From: CANLDA01 sp964021645
GTDB lineage: Bacteria; Pseudomonadota; Alphaproteobacteria; Rhodobacterales; Rhodobacteraceae
Assembly (NCBI GenBank): GCA_964021645.1
Contig: CAXIAD010000001.1
Span: 1 to 64,000 of the forward strand
Direction: 5' to 3'
DNA: 64,000 nt
This document shows positions 43,012 through 51,960 of this stretch, one piece after another. The notes beneath the pieces were generated by a model. That model saw only the letters and a program-made list of their open reading frames with translations, was not told the DNA's origin and did no database searches. The translations under genes were made by a program, and so were the position numbers. The first letter of the stretch is position 1. The number at the start of each line of letters is the position of its first letter.

Positions 43012-43872
43012 ATGAAACGCCTCCCCCCGCTAAATGCTTTGCGTGCCTTTGAGGTGGCGGCGCGCACCGGATCGTTCACCAATGCGGCGCGTGAAATGGG
43101 GGTCAGCTCGGCCGCCATCAGCCAGCAGGTCAAACAGTTAGAGGCGTTTTGGGGCAAAACGCTGTTTATCAGACAAGGCAATCGCATCGCCCTAAGTGAC
43201 GCTGGCCAAACCGCCTATCCGCAACTGGGGCATTGGATGACTGCACTGGGTGATCTGTCTGATGCGATGCGTCGAACAGAACGGCGTAGGCATCTGGTTT
43301 TAAGTGTACCACAGTCGGTTGCCGAAACATGGTTGGCACCAAAATTATCCCGCCTAAACCGGGGGGATCACGCGACTTCTCTTGATATCAGGGTGCAAGA
43401 TGACCCCATTGATTTTGCCCGCGACAAGGTTGATCTACGGATTTTCTACGGTCACGATCTATATGGTGATTTCCGGGTAGAGTCGTTGTTTTCGGATGTG
43501 TTGGTGGCGGTTGCAGCACCCGAATTTGTGGCCGAAAACGGCCCGCACTTGGATGATATCGCGGATAAGGATTTGATCCATACCGATTGGGGTCGTGGAT
43601 ATTCGACCTCGCCCAATTGGGGGCAGGTTTTCACCAAAGACCGCATTATAAATCACAATGCAGGGCTGCGGGTTCAGGCGAGCAGTACCGCGTTAAATTT
43701 TGCACGCATGTGTTTTGGTGTTGCCTTGGTTCCCCTGAAATTTGCCGAGGAGGAATTGTCCGCTGGTCGCATTGTGCAAATGGAAATGGACCCTGTGCAA
43801 ATGGGGCAGGAATATAGGGTGGCCTATCCAAAACGATTGGCGGCCAATCCGGTTGTGCGATCTGTGCTTTAG
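43012..43872 (+). CDS. LysR-family regulator, GcvA-like
   Basis: A 286-residue LysR protein whose N terminus (RLPPLNALRAFEVAARTGSF, then SSAAISQQVKQLEAFWG) is typical of the GcvA/AmpR group. It is divergent from the ArpA-like oxygenase gene and its DddP-like partner, which it probably regulates. GAAAGAG precedes ATG. Effector unknown. Confidence 0.92.
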   Translation: MKRLPPLNALRAFEVAARTGSFTNAAREMGVSSAAISQQVKQLEAFWGKTLFIRQGNRIALSDAGQTAYPQLGHWMTALGDLSDAMRRTERRRHLVLSVPQSVAETWLAPKLSRLNRGDHATSLDIRVQDDPIDFARDKVDLRIFYGHDLYGDFRVESLFSDVLVAVAAPEFVAENGPHLDDIADKDLIHTDWGRGYSTSPNWGQVFTKDRIINHNAGLRVQASSTALNFARMCFGVALVPLKFAEEELSAGRIVQMEMDPVQMGQEYRVAYPKRLAANPVVRSVL

Positions 43873-44015
43873 GTTCTGGCGGCGTAACTCGTGGCGCAGC
43901 ACAAGTTTGGCTTGCGCGATACTGATTTTCGCCCCTAAGCTACGCCAAATATGTTGATCCGTGATGCTTAGCCGACGCCGACCCCTCCCCCAAATATGAC
44001 AAAAAGGAATACGCA

Positions 44016-45164
44016 TTGTTTTCAGAACGCATGGCACGCCTTCGGGAAAATCTGGCCCATTCAAACGTCGAGGTGGCGTTGATAACGGACGATGACAGCG
44101 TGTATTATTTCACCGGATATTACGATTATCTGCATATGGATTTTGGGCGCCCGACCATTCTGGTTGTCCCGCGCGACGGTAAATCCTTGTTGATCACCCC
44201 CAGCATGGAGATCGGCATGGCCGAGGCCGCAGCACGCGTGGACCGGATTGCAGATTGGAACGATGGACTGGGACAGGAGTGGCGCGAAGAATTGCCCGCG
44301 GCCCTTGCCGGGCATGGCACCATCGCGATAGAGCCAAATCAAATGCCCCCCATTGTGCGCAATTTCATCGACACGCTGGTTGATCCTGCGCGGCTGTGTG
44401 ATCTAACGCCGATTGTCGCCGACATGCGCATGATCAAAACACCAGAAGAGCTGCAACTGGCCCGACACGCGGGGCAAGTTGCCACCGCCATGCTAGAGGC
44501 CGGGCGCGCCACGATCATGGACGGCGTGCCAGAATTCGAGGTGGCGCTGGCAACCTCACAGGCGGGCACGCGCAAGGCGGCAGAACTGTTGACCGCGCAT
44601 TACAATGACACATGCATGTCGCCCAACACACATTTCCTGCAAATCATGGCCTCGGGCAAAGAGATCATAAAGCCGCATCACCGTGCCTCAACCAAGATCA
44701 TGAAGCACGGCGAGCCGGTATTTCTGTGCTTTTGCGGGATGACCAATTTTCACCGTTTCAAGCTGGGTTTTGACCGTACCTTTTGGATTGGTGAAATCGC
44801 CGACAATGAGCAGGCCAAGGTCTATGAGGTGGCGGTGGCCAGTCAGGCCGCAGCCCTTGCAGCCCTAAAACCGGGGGTCAGCGCGGAATCTGTGCACGCG
44901 GCATATGCCGAGGTTATTCAAGACGCGGGGTTTGATTATCCGTTTAGATGTGGCCGCGCGACCGGGTATAGTTTTCTTGAGAAACCGCAATTGGTGACCG
45001 GCGACACAACCATCATTCAGCCCGGCATGGTATTGGCGGTAGATGGGTCTGTCACGCTCGCAGGGTCATTCCGCGCGCAGGTGGGCGATAGTTTCATCAT
45101 AACCGAGGATGGGTATGAGCAAATCACCCATCACCCAAAGGATTTGAATAGCGTCATCCTATAG
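44016..45164 (+). CDS. M24-fold hydrolase lacking most metal ligands
   Basis: A 382-residue creatinase/prolidase-fold protein. Positions that hold Asp, Asp, His, Glu and Glu in metal-dependent M24 enzymes read as Cys/Cys (FLCFCGM), Gly (GFDRTFWIG), Arg314 (CGRATG), Asp343 and Gly357. It should thus be metal-independent, as are creatinase and, by my reading, ectoine hydrolase, which act on C-N bonds of small molecules. The start is TTG 44016 with AAAAAGGA seven bases upstream. It follows the GcvA-like gene on the same strand with a 143-base gap. Confidence 0.78.
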   Translation: MFSERMARLRENLAHSNVEVALITDDDSVYYFTGYYDYLHMDFGRPTILVVPRDGKSLLITPSMEIGMAEAAARVDRIADWNDGLGQEWREELPAALAGHGTIAIEPNQMPPIVRNFIDTLVDPARLCDLTPIVADMRMIKTPEELQLARHAGQVATAMLEAGRATIMDGVPEFEVALATSQAGTRKAAELLTAHYNDTCMSPNTHFLQIMASGKEIIKPHHRASTKIMKHGEPVFLCFCGMTNFHRFKLGFDRTFWIGEIADNEQAKVYEVAVASQAAALAALKPGVSAESVHAAYAEVIQDAGFDYPFRCGRATGYSFLEKPQLVTGDTTIIQPGMVLAVDGSVTLAGSFRAQVGDSFIITEDGYEQITHHPKDLNSVIL

Positions 45165-45193
45165 GGGCGTTGTGCGGGTATGGCCGACCCCAG

Positions 45194-46894
45194 TTAATTA
45201 ACATTCGCGCAATCAAATATAATCACTTCGCGCTCCAGAAACAGGGGTTTTCGGGGCGCGATAACATGGGCCGCTGTGCACGTCTGGGCAAGGGACGCAT
45301 AGAATTTCCGGAACGTGGCAGAGGGTGTTTCGTTGATAAGATACTCAAGATGCGAAACAACTATGACGTCAAACCCCTGCGCGACCCAATGCTTTACCTG
45401 CCATTCCTGTTTTTGTAGCGGCCAGGCATAGGGCTTAACCTTGCCCTTTAATTCCTCATCCGTGGCATCCTCTAGCCCGAACATCACACCCGGCATGGGA
45501 ATGTGAAACACCGATCCTGTTACATCTGTTTGGATCGTGCGTTCTGGCGCACGCTCTGGCATTTGCACATCATATTTTGCTGCCAACCCATCCAGTCGTG
45601 CAAATTCAAATGCCTGTGCTGCCATGGTTTTGGGAATGTCCAACACCACGCCGGTTAACACCTTGCGATCCGCGTATTCCTGCGAAATGATGCGGCTGAT
45701 ATCCTGCGTCACAGGGGCTGCTAGGGTTTGGCCCCATAACAACACCAGTGCATAGATCGACAGAGCCGCCGAGATGCCCAAGGCCCCCCATGCGATACCA
45801 GACACGGCCCTGCGGGCATGACCCGCCAGATCCACCAGCGCCAAGGCCGCCAGCAGTTGCATCACCATGAAGAAACTGATCCACAAATGCTCTGGCTGAC
45901 GTAAACGCACGACGGCGGCCAATAGCAATATGCCCACGCCTGTCACCAGCCACAGCGCCATCAGGGCACGTCGTTGCGGCAACCGACTGGCACCCGACAT
46001 CAACAGTACCGGCAAGAGCAAAAACGCGATGACCATCACGCCATTGATCCCCCATTGCAAATGCGTCGCGCGATCCAGCCATAGGCCCATCGCTTGCCAC
46101 AGGCTTGCGTCTTCTTGCACGGACATCACCGCCTGAATTTTCTGAAATGTAATGAAATTCTCAAAATCCAGCACAATGCCGATATTCAGCACGGGCCACG
46201 CCACAAGGATCGTTAGCAATGAGGTGCCCAGCGCCCGTAAATATCCCCGCCCGCCAGTTTGCGGCAGCAACAACGCCCCGTGGGCAATCAGCAGCGGCAC
46301 CAGAAAAAACACGAGTGAATGTTTAAAGCTAAGCCCGATCACAACCACCAGCCCCAGCATCACATCAAGGCGCATAGAGGCAGGCACCCGCATGCGCTGC
46401 AAAAACACCAAAACGATCAAAATCGTCGCCGTTGCTAGCGGCACATCCCCCTTAGCGATAAACGAGAAATACACCCCAAGCGGTGTGATTCCCACCATCA
46501 CACCAACAATGGCGGCCCGCGCAACAGATTGCTTTAACCCCCGTGCAATCACAAATGCCAATGGGGCAATCAGTGCGCCCATCGCGCCGGTTAAGAATCT
46601 GGCGGTGATGTAAAAAATCGTCGGGTCATCAAAATACTGTGCGCGAAAATCGCCCGCGCTTTGCCACCACGACAGGCCCTTGCCTACGGCGAATAACCCG
46701 GCAAACCCAACCGCATTGATGTAATTCAACAGCGGCGGATAGAAATGTTGTCCGGGGATTAATTGGCCCGTCATGGCCTTGGCCGCGTCATTCATCCGCT
46801 CGTCGCCATGAAAATACCCATAGTCGACCCCAACGGACCGAATGGCCCAGGCCCCGATGAACAACAGCAGCAAAACCAGATTTTCACGTCGCAT
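45194..46894 (-). CDS. GT39-type membrane glycosyltransferase
   Basis: A GT-C fold transferase of about 566 residues using a polyprenyl-phosphate sugar donor (ArnT/PMT type). At least ten helices. The first periplasmic loop has the acidic motif VDYGYFHGDERMNDAAKAM typical of the family catalytic Asp/Glu. ATG 46894 is preferred over 46927 because the first helix starts right after it (RRENLVLLLLFIGAWAIRS). It is divergent from the HAD-UbiA and ArnE-like genes, which could supply and flip its donor. Confidence 0.82.
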   Translation of the reverse strand: MRRENLVLLLLFIGAWAIRSVGVDYGYFHGDERMNDAAKAMTGQLIPGQHFYPPLLNYINAVGFAGLFAVGKGLSWWQSAGDFRAQYFDDPTIFYITARFLTGAMGALIAPLAFVIARGLKQSVARAAIVGVMVGITPLGVYFSFIAKGDVPLATATILIVLVFLQRMRVPASMRLDVMLGLVVVIGLSFKHSLVFFLVPLLIAHGALLLPQTGGRGYLRALGTSLLTILVAWPVLNIGIVLDFENFITFQKIQAVMSVQEDASLWQAMGLWLDRATHLQWGINGVMVIAFLLLPVLLMSGASRLPQRRALMALWLVTGVGILLLAAVVRLRQPEHLWISFFMVMQLLAALALVDLAGHARRAVSGIAWGALGISAALSIYALVLLWGQTLAAPVTQDISRIISQEYADRKVLTGVVLDIPKTMAAQAFEFARLDGLAAKYDVQMPERAPERTIQTDVTGSVFHIPMPGVMFGLEDATDEELKGKVKPYAWPLQKQEWQVKHWVAQGFDVIVVSHLEYLINETPSATFRKFYASLAQTCTAAHVIAPRKPLFLEREVIIFDCANVN

Positions 46895-47090
46895 TAATTT
46901 CACCACACCATCCCATAAGCAGCCCATTCACCACCAACATTTCACCCACTTTAGTGACGCCTTAACGCCACATGGGTGAAAACACCGCATTCCTTGTCAA
47001 ACAAAACCACAATTGGGTCAATTTTTTGGTGTCATCATGCACTAGACCGGGCAAAGTCGCCCCATAACAGTAAAATTGAGACGTAACATC

Positions 47091-48545
47091 ATGGACGCTG
47101 TCCCGACAGACATTCACATACCACTTTTTGTGGATCTTGACGGCACGTTGATCAGAACCGACGTCGCCCAAGAGTTGCTGGTCAAAAGCCTTGGCACTCC
47201 CTCGCAAATCGGCGCGACGGTTGCGGCGGGCATGTCTGGCCGCGCGTCTCTTAAACATTTTCTGGCCAGCGCGAATGAGTTTGATGCGGCAACCCTGCCC
47301 TATCATCAGCAGGTTTTGGATTATTTAGCCGTAGAAAAGGCCAAGGGCCGCACAGTGATTTTGGCCACAGCCGCCGACATCGTTGTGGCGACCAAAATCG
47401 CCGACCATCTAGGTCTGTTTGATCAGGTCATTGCCTCGGATCAGCATCGCAATCTGAAAGGCGCGCAAAAACTTGCCGCCATTCGTGAAATCGCCGATGG
47501 CCCGTTTGAATATCTGGGTGATGCACGCGCCGATCTGCCGATCTGGCAGGAGGCCGCTGTTGTGGGTTTTGTGAACCCCTCCGCAGCGACCCGCGCAGCT
47601 GCCCCCAAAAACACCAAGGTGTCGCTGGATATTGGCGATAAACCACCGCTTGTACGGTCCATCATAAAGGCGATGCGCCCGCATCAATGGACCAAAAATT
47701 GCCTGATATTTCTGCCGCTGTTTTTCTCTCATGGATATACCGACGGGGCGCGCGTTTTGAATGCGGTGATCGCCTTTGGCCTGTTTTGTCTGTTTGCCTC
47801 CTCCATCTATATCATCAACGATCTTCTGGATATCGAGGCCGATCGCCAACACGCCAAGAAACGCCACCGCCCCTTTGCTGCCGGGCGTATGTTGCCCGTT
47901 CAGGGTGTAGTTACAGCCATCGGGCTGGCCGCCTTTGCATTCTTCATAAGTATGTCGTTACTAAGCGTTGCTATGTCGTTGATTTTCCTACTTTATATAG
48001 TGATTACAACGCTATATTCGGTCTGGCTGAAACATTACTCGACCATAGATGTGATCACCCTGACCTGCCTATATACCCTGCGTATTGTGGCTGGGGGCGT
48101 TGCAATTTCAGCCGTATTATCACCGTGGTTGTTGAACTTTTCACTGTTCTTTTTCCTCAGCCTTGCCCTGATGAAACGCTACATAGAATTGGTGCGCGTG
48201 CAAAAGGCAGGCAAGGAAAAATCCCGCGGGTATTACGTCACTGACCTACAGGCCGTTTTGCCAATGGGGATCGCCAATGGCGGCCTCGCGGTGCTTACGC
48301 TGACACTATACCTAAACAGCGAATACGTGGCGCAAACCTATGCCTCGCCAACATTGCTATGGTTGGTTGCGCCGCTAACATTGTTCTGGGTGTACAGGGC
48401 ATGGATCTGGGCATTGCGTGACAAAATCGACGATGATCCGGTGGTATTTGCCCTGCGCGATAAAATCAGCCGCCTGACGTTATTTCTGACATGCGCATTG
48501 GTTATCAGCGCGAAATTCATCTCATTGGAGGCATGGTTTCAATGA
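47091..48545 (+). CDS. HAD phosphatase-UbiA prenyltransferase fusion
   Basis: A 484-residue two-domain protein. Residues about 10-195 form a HAD hydrolase (LFVDLDGTLIRTD with the nucleophile Asp; YLGDARADLPIW near its end). Residues about 205-480 are a UbiA-family integral membrane transferase with the Asp-rich motif NDLLDIEADRQH. Close UbiA relatives include decaprenyl-phosphate 5-phosphoribosyltransferase. A fused HAD domain could remove the 5-phosphate from such a product; that step is inference. ATG 47091 is preferred to the upstream TTG. It overlaps the next gene. Confidence 0.85.
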   Translation: MDAVPTDIHIPLFVDLDGTLIRTDVAQELLVKSLGTPSQIGATVAAGMSGRASLKHFLASANEFDAATLPYHQQVLDYLAVEKAKGRTVILATAADIVVATKIADHLGLFDQVIASDQHRNLKGAQKLAAIREIADGPFEYLGDARADLPIWQEAAVVGFVNPSAATRAAAPKNTKVSLDIGDKPPLVRSIIKAMRPHQWTKNCLIFLPLFFSHGYTDGARVLNAVIAFGLFCLFASSIYIINDLLDIEADRQHAKKRHRPFAAGRMLPVQGVVTAIGLAAFAFFISMSLLSVAMSLIFLLYIVITTLYSVWLKHYSTIDVITLTCLYTLRIVAGGVAISAVLSPWLLNFSLFFFLSLALMKRYIELVRVQKAGKEKSRGYYVTDLQAVLPMGIANGGLAVLTLTLYLNSEYVAQTYASPTLLWLVAPLTLFWVYRAWIWALRDKIDDDPVVFALRDKISRLTLFLTCALVISAKFISLEAWFQ

Positions 48546-48907
48546 CGCTAAACGGGTTTATTCTGATTGTGATCAGCGTGACATTCTCGGCCTTTGGACA
48601 AACCGCCTTTAAGATCGGCGTTGACCGGATCACCCTGCCGAGTGTCGCCAGCATGATGGACAAATTACTGGGGTTCGCCAGCTCGCCCTTTGTGCTGCTT
48701 GGGCTATCGATGTACGGAATTGGCACGGTGTTTTGGCTATTGGCCTTGCGTCAAATGGACCTGTCACTTGCCTATCCGTTTGTTGCGCTCAGCTTTATCA
48801 TTGTGTTCATGATCGGTGTTTTTGGCCTTGGAGAGCCGGTGAACCCGACAAAAATCGCCGGATTGGCAATCATCACCCTTGGAATGATCGTTTTGTCGCG
48901 CGCTTGA
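48542..48907 (+). CDS. ArnE/SMR-like four-helix flippase subunit
   Basis: A 121-residue membrane protein with four helices, of the small multidrug resistance/EamA type (LRQMDLSLAYPFVALSFII). ArnE and ArnF of this fold flip undecaprenyl-phosphate-aminoarabinose. ATG 48542 overlaps the HAD-UbiA stop. The context suggests it flips the lipid-linked sugar made by the UbiA protein for the GT39-type enzyme. A small-molecule exporter is the alternative. Confidence 0.78.
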   Translation: MTLNGFILIVISVTFSAFGQTAFKIGVDRITLPSVASMMDKLLGFASSPFVLLGLSMYGIGTVFWLLALRQMDLSLAYPFVALSFIIVFMIGVFGLGEPVNPTKIAGLAIITLGMIVLSRA

Positions 48908-48935
48908 TGTACCGCGCGCGCCAAAATTGCCCTGA

Positions 48936-49700
48936 TTAGTAGCTGATCACACCTTCGGCCTTGTTCAACACAACACCCAGCAATGGCTTTATCCCGCCCA
49001 AAAGCCGCTCTGCCTCCAACACTTCCTCGGCTTTGGACTTACCCCCGCCAACTACATAGATCACACCATCAACATTGGGTAAGAACGCGACCAGATCGTC
49101 ATGCTCCAGCACGGCTGGCACATCAAAGATCATCATCTCAGGGCAGAACACATCTTGCACTTCGTCCAGCACTTCGGATGTCATGGCCTCTTGCAGCAAT
49201 TCCGCTGGGTTTTCGGCAGGCTCTTTCACCAGCCCAAGCGCAAGGTTATGCCCCACACGTTGCAAAAAATCCTCGGGCGCGATGTGACCACCCAGATATT
49301 CCTGCATGTCTGCCTCGGGTGTCACGCCAAATAACTTGGCCAGCATTGGCGTGCGCAAATCGAAATCCATCAAAACCGTTCGGCATGAATCCCGACGCGC
49401 CAGGGCCACCGCCAAATTAGCCGCGACAAAGCTTTTGCCGCATCCGCTAGTCGGGGATGAAATCGCAACGCGCGTCCAGCCATTTTCACGCATCGCCAAC
49501 AATAAACGCGTGCGCAGCATGTCAAACGACACATGCGCAGGGTCATTTCTGGCGGCGCTGACGATCCGGTTTTTGGCGAGATGTTTATCACTGAGCTGAG
49601 CAGGTTTCATCGCCTGCCATACCAGATCAAGATCCTGCAACGCCGGAACCTGATGTTCGGCACGATCTGCGCCTTCTGATGCCACGGGTGTATCATTCAT
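48936..49700 (-). CDS. CpsD/CapB-type BY-kinase ATPase, cytoplasmic only
   Basis: P-loop protein of about 254 residues like the cytoplasmic domain of Wzc/ExoP tyrosine autokinases: Walker A SSPTSGCGKSFVAANLA, Walker A' VLMDFDLRTP, Walker B MMIFDVP. The usual C-terminal Tyr cluster is reduced to a single terminal Tyr (VISY). The membrane Wzz half is not fused but lies at 62747. ATG 49700 has AAGGAG at a long distance; ATG 49745 is possible. It probably controls polysaccharide chain length or export. Confidence 0.83.
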   Translation of the reverse strand: MNDTPVASEGADRAEHQVPALQDLDLVWQAMKPAQLSDKHLAKNRIVSAARNDPAHVSFDMLRTRLLLAMRENGWTRVAISSPTSGCGKSFVAANLAVALARRDSCRTVLMDFDLRTPMLAKLFGVTPEADMQEYLGGHIAPEDFLQRVGHNLALGLVKEPAENPAELLQEAMTSEVLDEVQDVFCPEMMIFDVPAVLEHDDLVAFLPNVDGVIYVVGGGKSKAEEVLEAERLLGGIKPLLGVVLNKAEGVISY

Positions 49701-49825
49701 GCTGTGTTTCTGCTCCTTGGGGCGACTTGCAACATTCGACCCCATACTCGTTTTACATCATCAATTTTTGGCTATGGTGCTACGCGACATTCCGGTCAAA
49801 ATGATGGCACACCCTTGGCCTTGCG

Positions 49826-51928
49826 TCAAAATCCGAAAAGATTTGCCTCTGAAATTGCTTTCCTAACAAACTGCGCGCGGTCCGCCTCTGGTGTCCAGCC
49901 AAGAACCATCTTGGGGTGTTGGTTGTTAAACGCCGAAAAATGCGCCCGCGATTTCCAATCCCTACGTGAGGCCCTAACCGCGCCCTGTTTACCCAGAACA
50001 TAGCGTTTCAGCGTGTATTTGATCGCATCCGCCATCCAGAATGCTGTCAAATTCCCCGCGCTCACATCAATGTGCGCGCCAAGCGCATCATGAACCGCAT
50101 CAAAATATCCACGCGCTGACAGCATGGGATCACCAACAAGATTAAAGCTTTTACCCACGGCAGCATCCACTGTCATCATGCTGATCAGCCCATCAACCAC
50201 ATCGTCAATCAACACAAACGGCAATATATGCCGCCCGTTTCCCCAGATGCGCACGGCCCCCGCGCCATGCCAACGCCCGATGCCCCAATGTTGCAACGGA
50301 CCCCCCGCGCCAACCACAATGCCGGGCCGCGCGATCACCAGCGGCAAGCCCCGATCCCGGTGCATCGCCAGCAACCGTTCTTCGCACATCGCCTTGGATC
50401 GCGCATATAGGTTTCGATCGGTCATATCCGCGCCAAATCCGGTTGTTTCGGTAATCGTAACCGATGCCTCAGACATATCATAAGACGCGATTGTCCCCGT
50501 ATAAACGAACCGCTTTACCCCCGCCTCAAGGGCGGCTTTTGCGATGCGTTCCGTCACGCCGACATCGTTTTTCAGGCAGTCTTCCCATGTCCCGTCCAGC
50601 GATTTACCGAGGTGATACACCGCCTCAATTCCCGCCATCGCGCCCTGCATGGCCTGATCATCATGCAACGATGCTGAATACAGCTCCACATGGTCGGCAA
50701 TGTCGTCAAACGGGCCAGTGCGCCCCCGACTTAGCACACGCACATCATGACCAGCCGCGACCAAGCCACGGGTCAACCCGCGTCCGATAAACCCTGTTCC
50801 ACCAATCACCAGAACGGTTGGCTTTGGTGTATTGCGACTCGCAGGTACGGGTTTCGCACCCTGCTCGGGCAGCAATGCCAACGTGTCATCTATGCCCTTC
50901 ATCACCGTGACGGCCGCGTTGATGTTAAACCGTTGATCAACGGGGGTGCCGTTTTGGATGGCTGTATAAAACGCCCCAATCGCCCCCCGAAAGCTAAGGC
51001 CATAGGGGGATTTTCGGTTCAACGAGGATAGTTGTCGTGCGCCGTTCACCACGCCTTCGCGCAGGTGCCGCCCAGCCAAGCCGACCTGTTTGCGCAGCGG
51101 GTTCAGAATGATGTCAGATGCATTCTCCCCCTCAACAATCAACGTATCGGCGGCATAATCAAACCGCGCCCGCCCGGTAGATCCGCGCACCGTGACCGAC
51201 CGATCATCGACGGTTTCCACCATCGACAGGTTCAATGTCACATCTACATCACCCGCACGTGCAATAATGCGCCATGACTGAGGGCGTGCTGTATCTGCGG
51301 GCAGCTCAATCGGTTTGCCCAAGCTCAAATATTCAATCTCCAGCGGGCCAAATAGATCAACAGCAAAGCCAAACAAATGCGGCCCCAACTCCAACAGCAA
51401 ATTCCGGGTTTCACGCATCAGCCACAGCCCGAATGGCCCGGACCGCAACGGTGCAAGCGGGAAATGCCAATTGATTTCAGCCGACCCAATGCGGCCCAAT
51501 TGACCCGATGAAACCAGCGATTGCAGACGTTCATAGGATGGCATGCCCATAAAGTTATGCCCGGCGGCAACCTGTTTGGCGGCCTGATCCGCAGCACTGG
51601 CAATCGCCACTGTATCAGCGTGCGACAACGCGACAGGTTTCTCGACAAAGCAATGCATTCCGGCCGCCAAACACGCCTGAGCAAGGGCCGCGTGTGAATC
51701 CGGTGGGGTCAAAATATGCACCGCATCCAACTGACCCGCCGCCAGCATCTCATCCAGATCAGCATAGGCCTGCGCCCCATTTGCATCGGCCAACCCGCGC
51801 GCCGCCGCCATCGACATATCGCACACCGCGACCAGATCGACGCCGGACGTGGCCCGTATGGCCTCCGCATGCCAATCGGCAATATATCCCGCACCAATGA
51901 TGGCAGTACGAACTGGAGCTTGGGTCAT
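49826..51928 (-). CDS. Gfo/Idh/MocA oxidoreductase fused to an NAD-dependent epimerase
   Basis: A 700-residue fusion. Residues about 1-360 form a Gfo/Idh/MocA sugar dehydrogenase (AIIGAGYIADWHAEAI; EKPVALSHAD with the family EKP). Residues about 370-700 form an extended SDR sugar epimerase (VLVIGGTGFIGRGL; YARSKAMCEE with Tyr-x3-Lys). Both halves look complete, so this appears to be a real fusion, not a sequencing artefact. It probably makes a nucleotide sugar for the polysaccharide. ATG 51928 is preferred; ATG 51952, eight bases after the previous stop, is possible. Confidence 0.85.
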   Translation of the reverse strand: MTQAPVRTAIIGAGYIADWHAEAIRATSGVDLVAVCDMSMAAARGLADANGAQAYADLDEMLAAGQLDAVHILTPPDSHAALAQACLAAGMHCFVEKPVALSHADTVAIASAADQAAKQVAAGHNFMGMPSYERLQSLVSSGQLGRIGSAEINWHFPLAPLRSGPFGLWLMRETRNLLLELGPHLFGFAVDLFGPLEIEYLSLGKPIELPADTARPQSWRIIARAGDVDVTLNLSMVETVDDRSVTVRGSTGRARFDYAADTLIVEGENASDIILNPLRKQVGLAGRHLREGVVNGARQLSSLNRKSPYGLSFRGAIGAFYTAIQNGTPVDQRFNINAAVTVMKGIDDTLALLPEQGAKPVPASRNTPKPTVLVIGGTGFIGRGLTRGLVAAGHDVRVLSRGRTGPFDDIADHVELYSASLHDDQAMQGAMAGIEAVYHLGKSLDGTWEDCLKNDVGVTERIAKAALEAGVKRFVYTGTIASYDMSEASVTITETTGFGADMTDRNLYARSKAMCEERLLAMHRDRGLPLVIARPGIVVGAGGPLQHWGIGRWHGAGAVRIWGNGRHILPFVLIDDVVDGLISMMTVDAAVGKSFNLVGDPMLSARGYFDAVHDALGAHIDVSAGNLTAFWMADAIKYTLKRYVLGKQGAVRASRRDWKSRAHFSAFNNQHPKMVLGWTPEADRAQFVRKAISEANLFGF

Positions 51929-51960
51929 CGTATTATTCTCTTTCTCAGGCATTCAACCGC

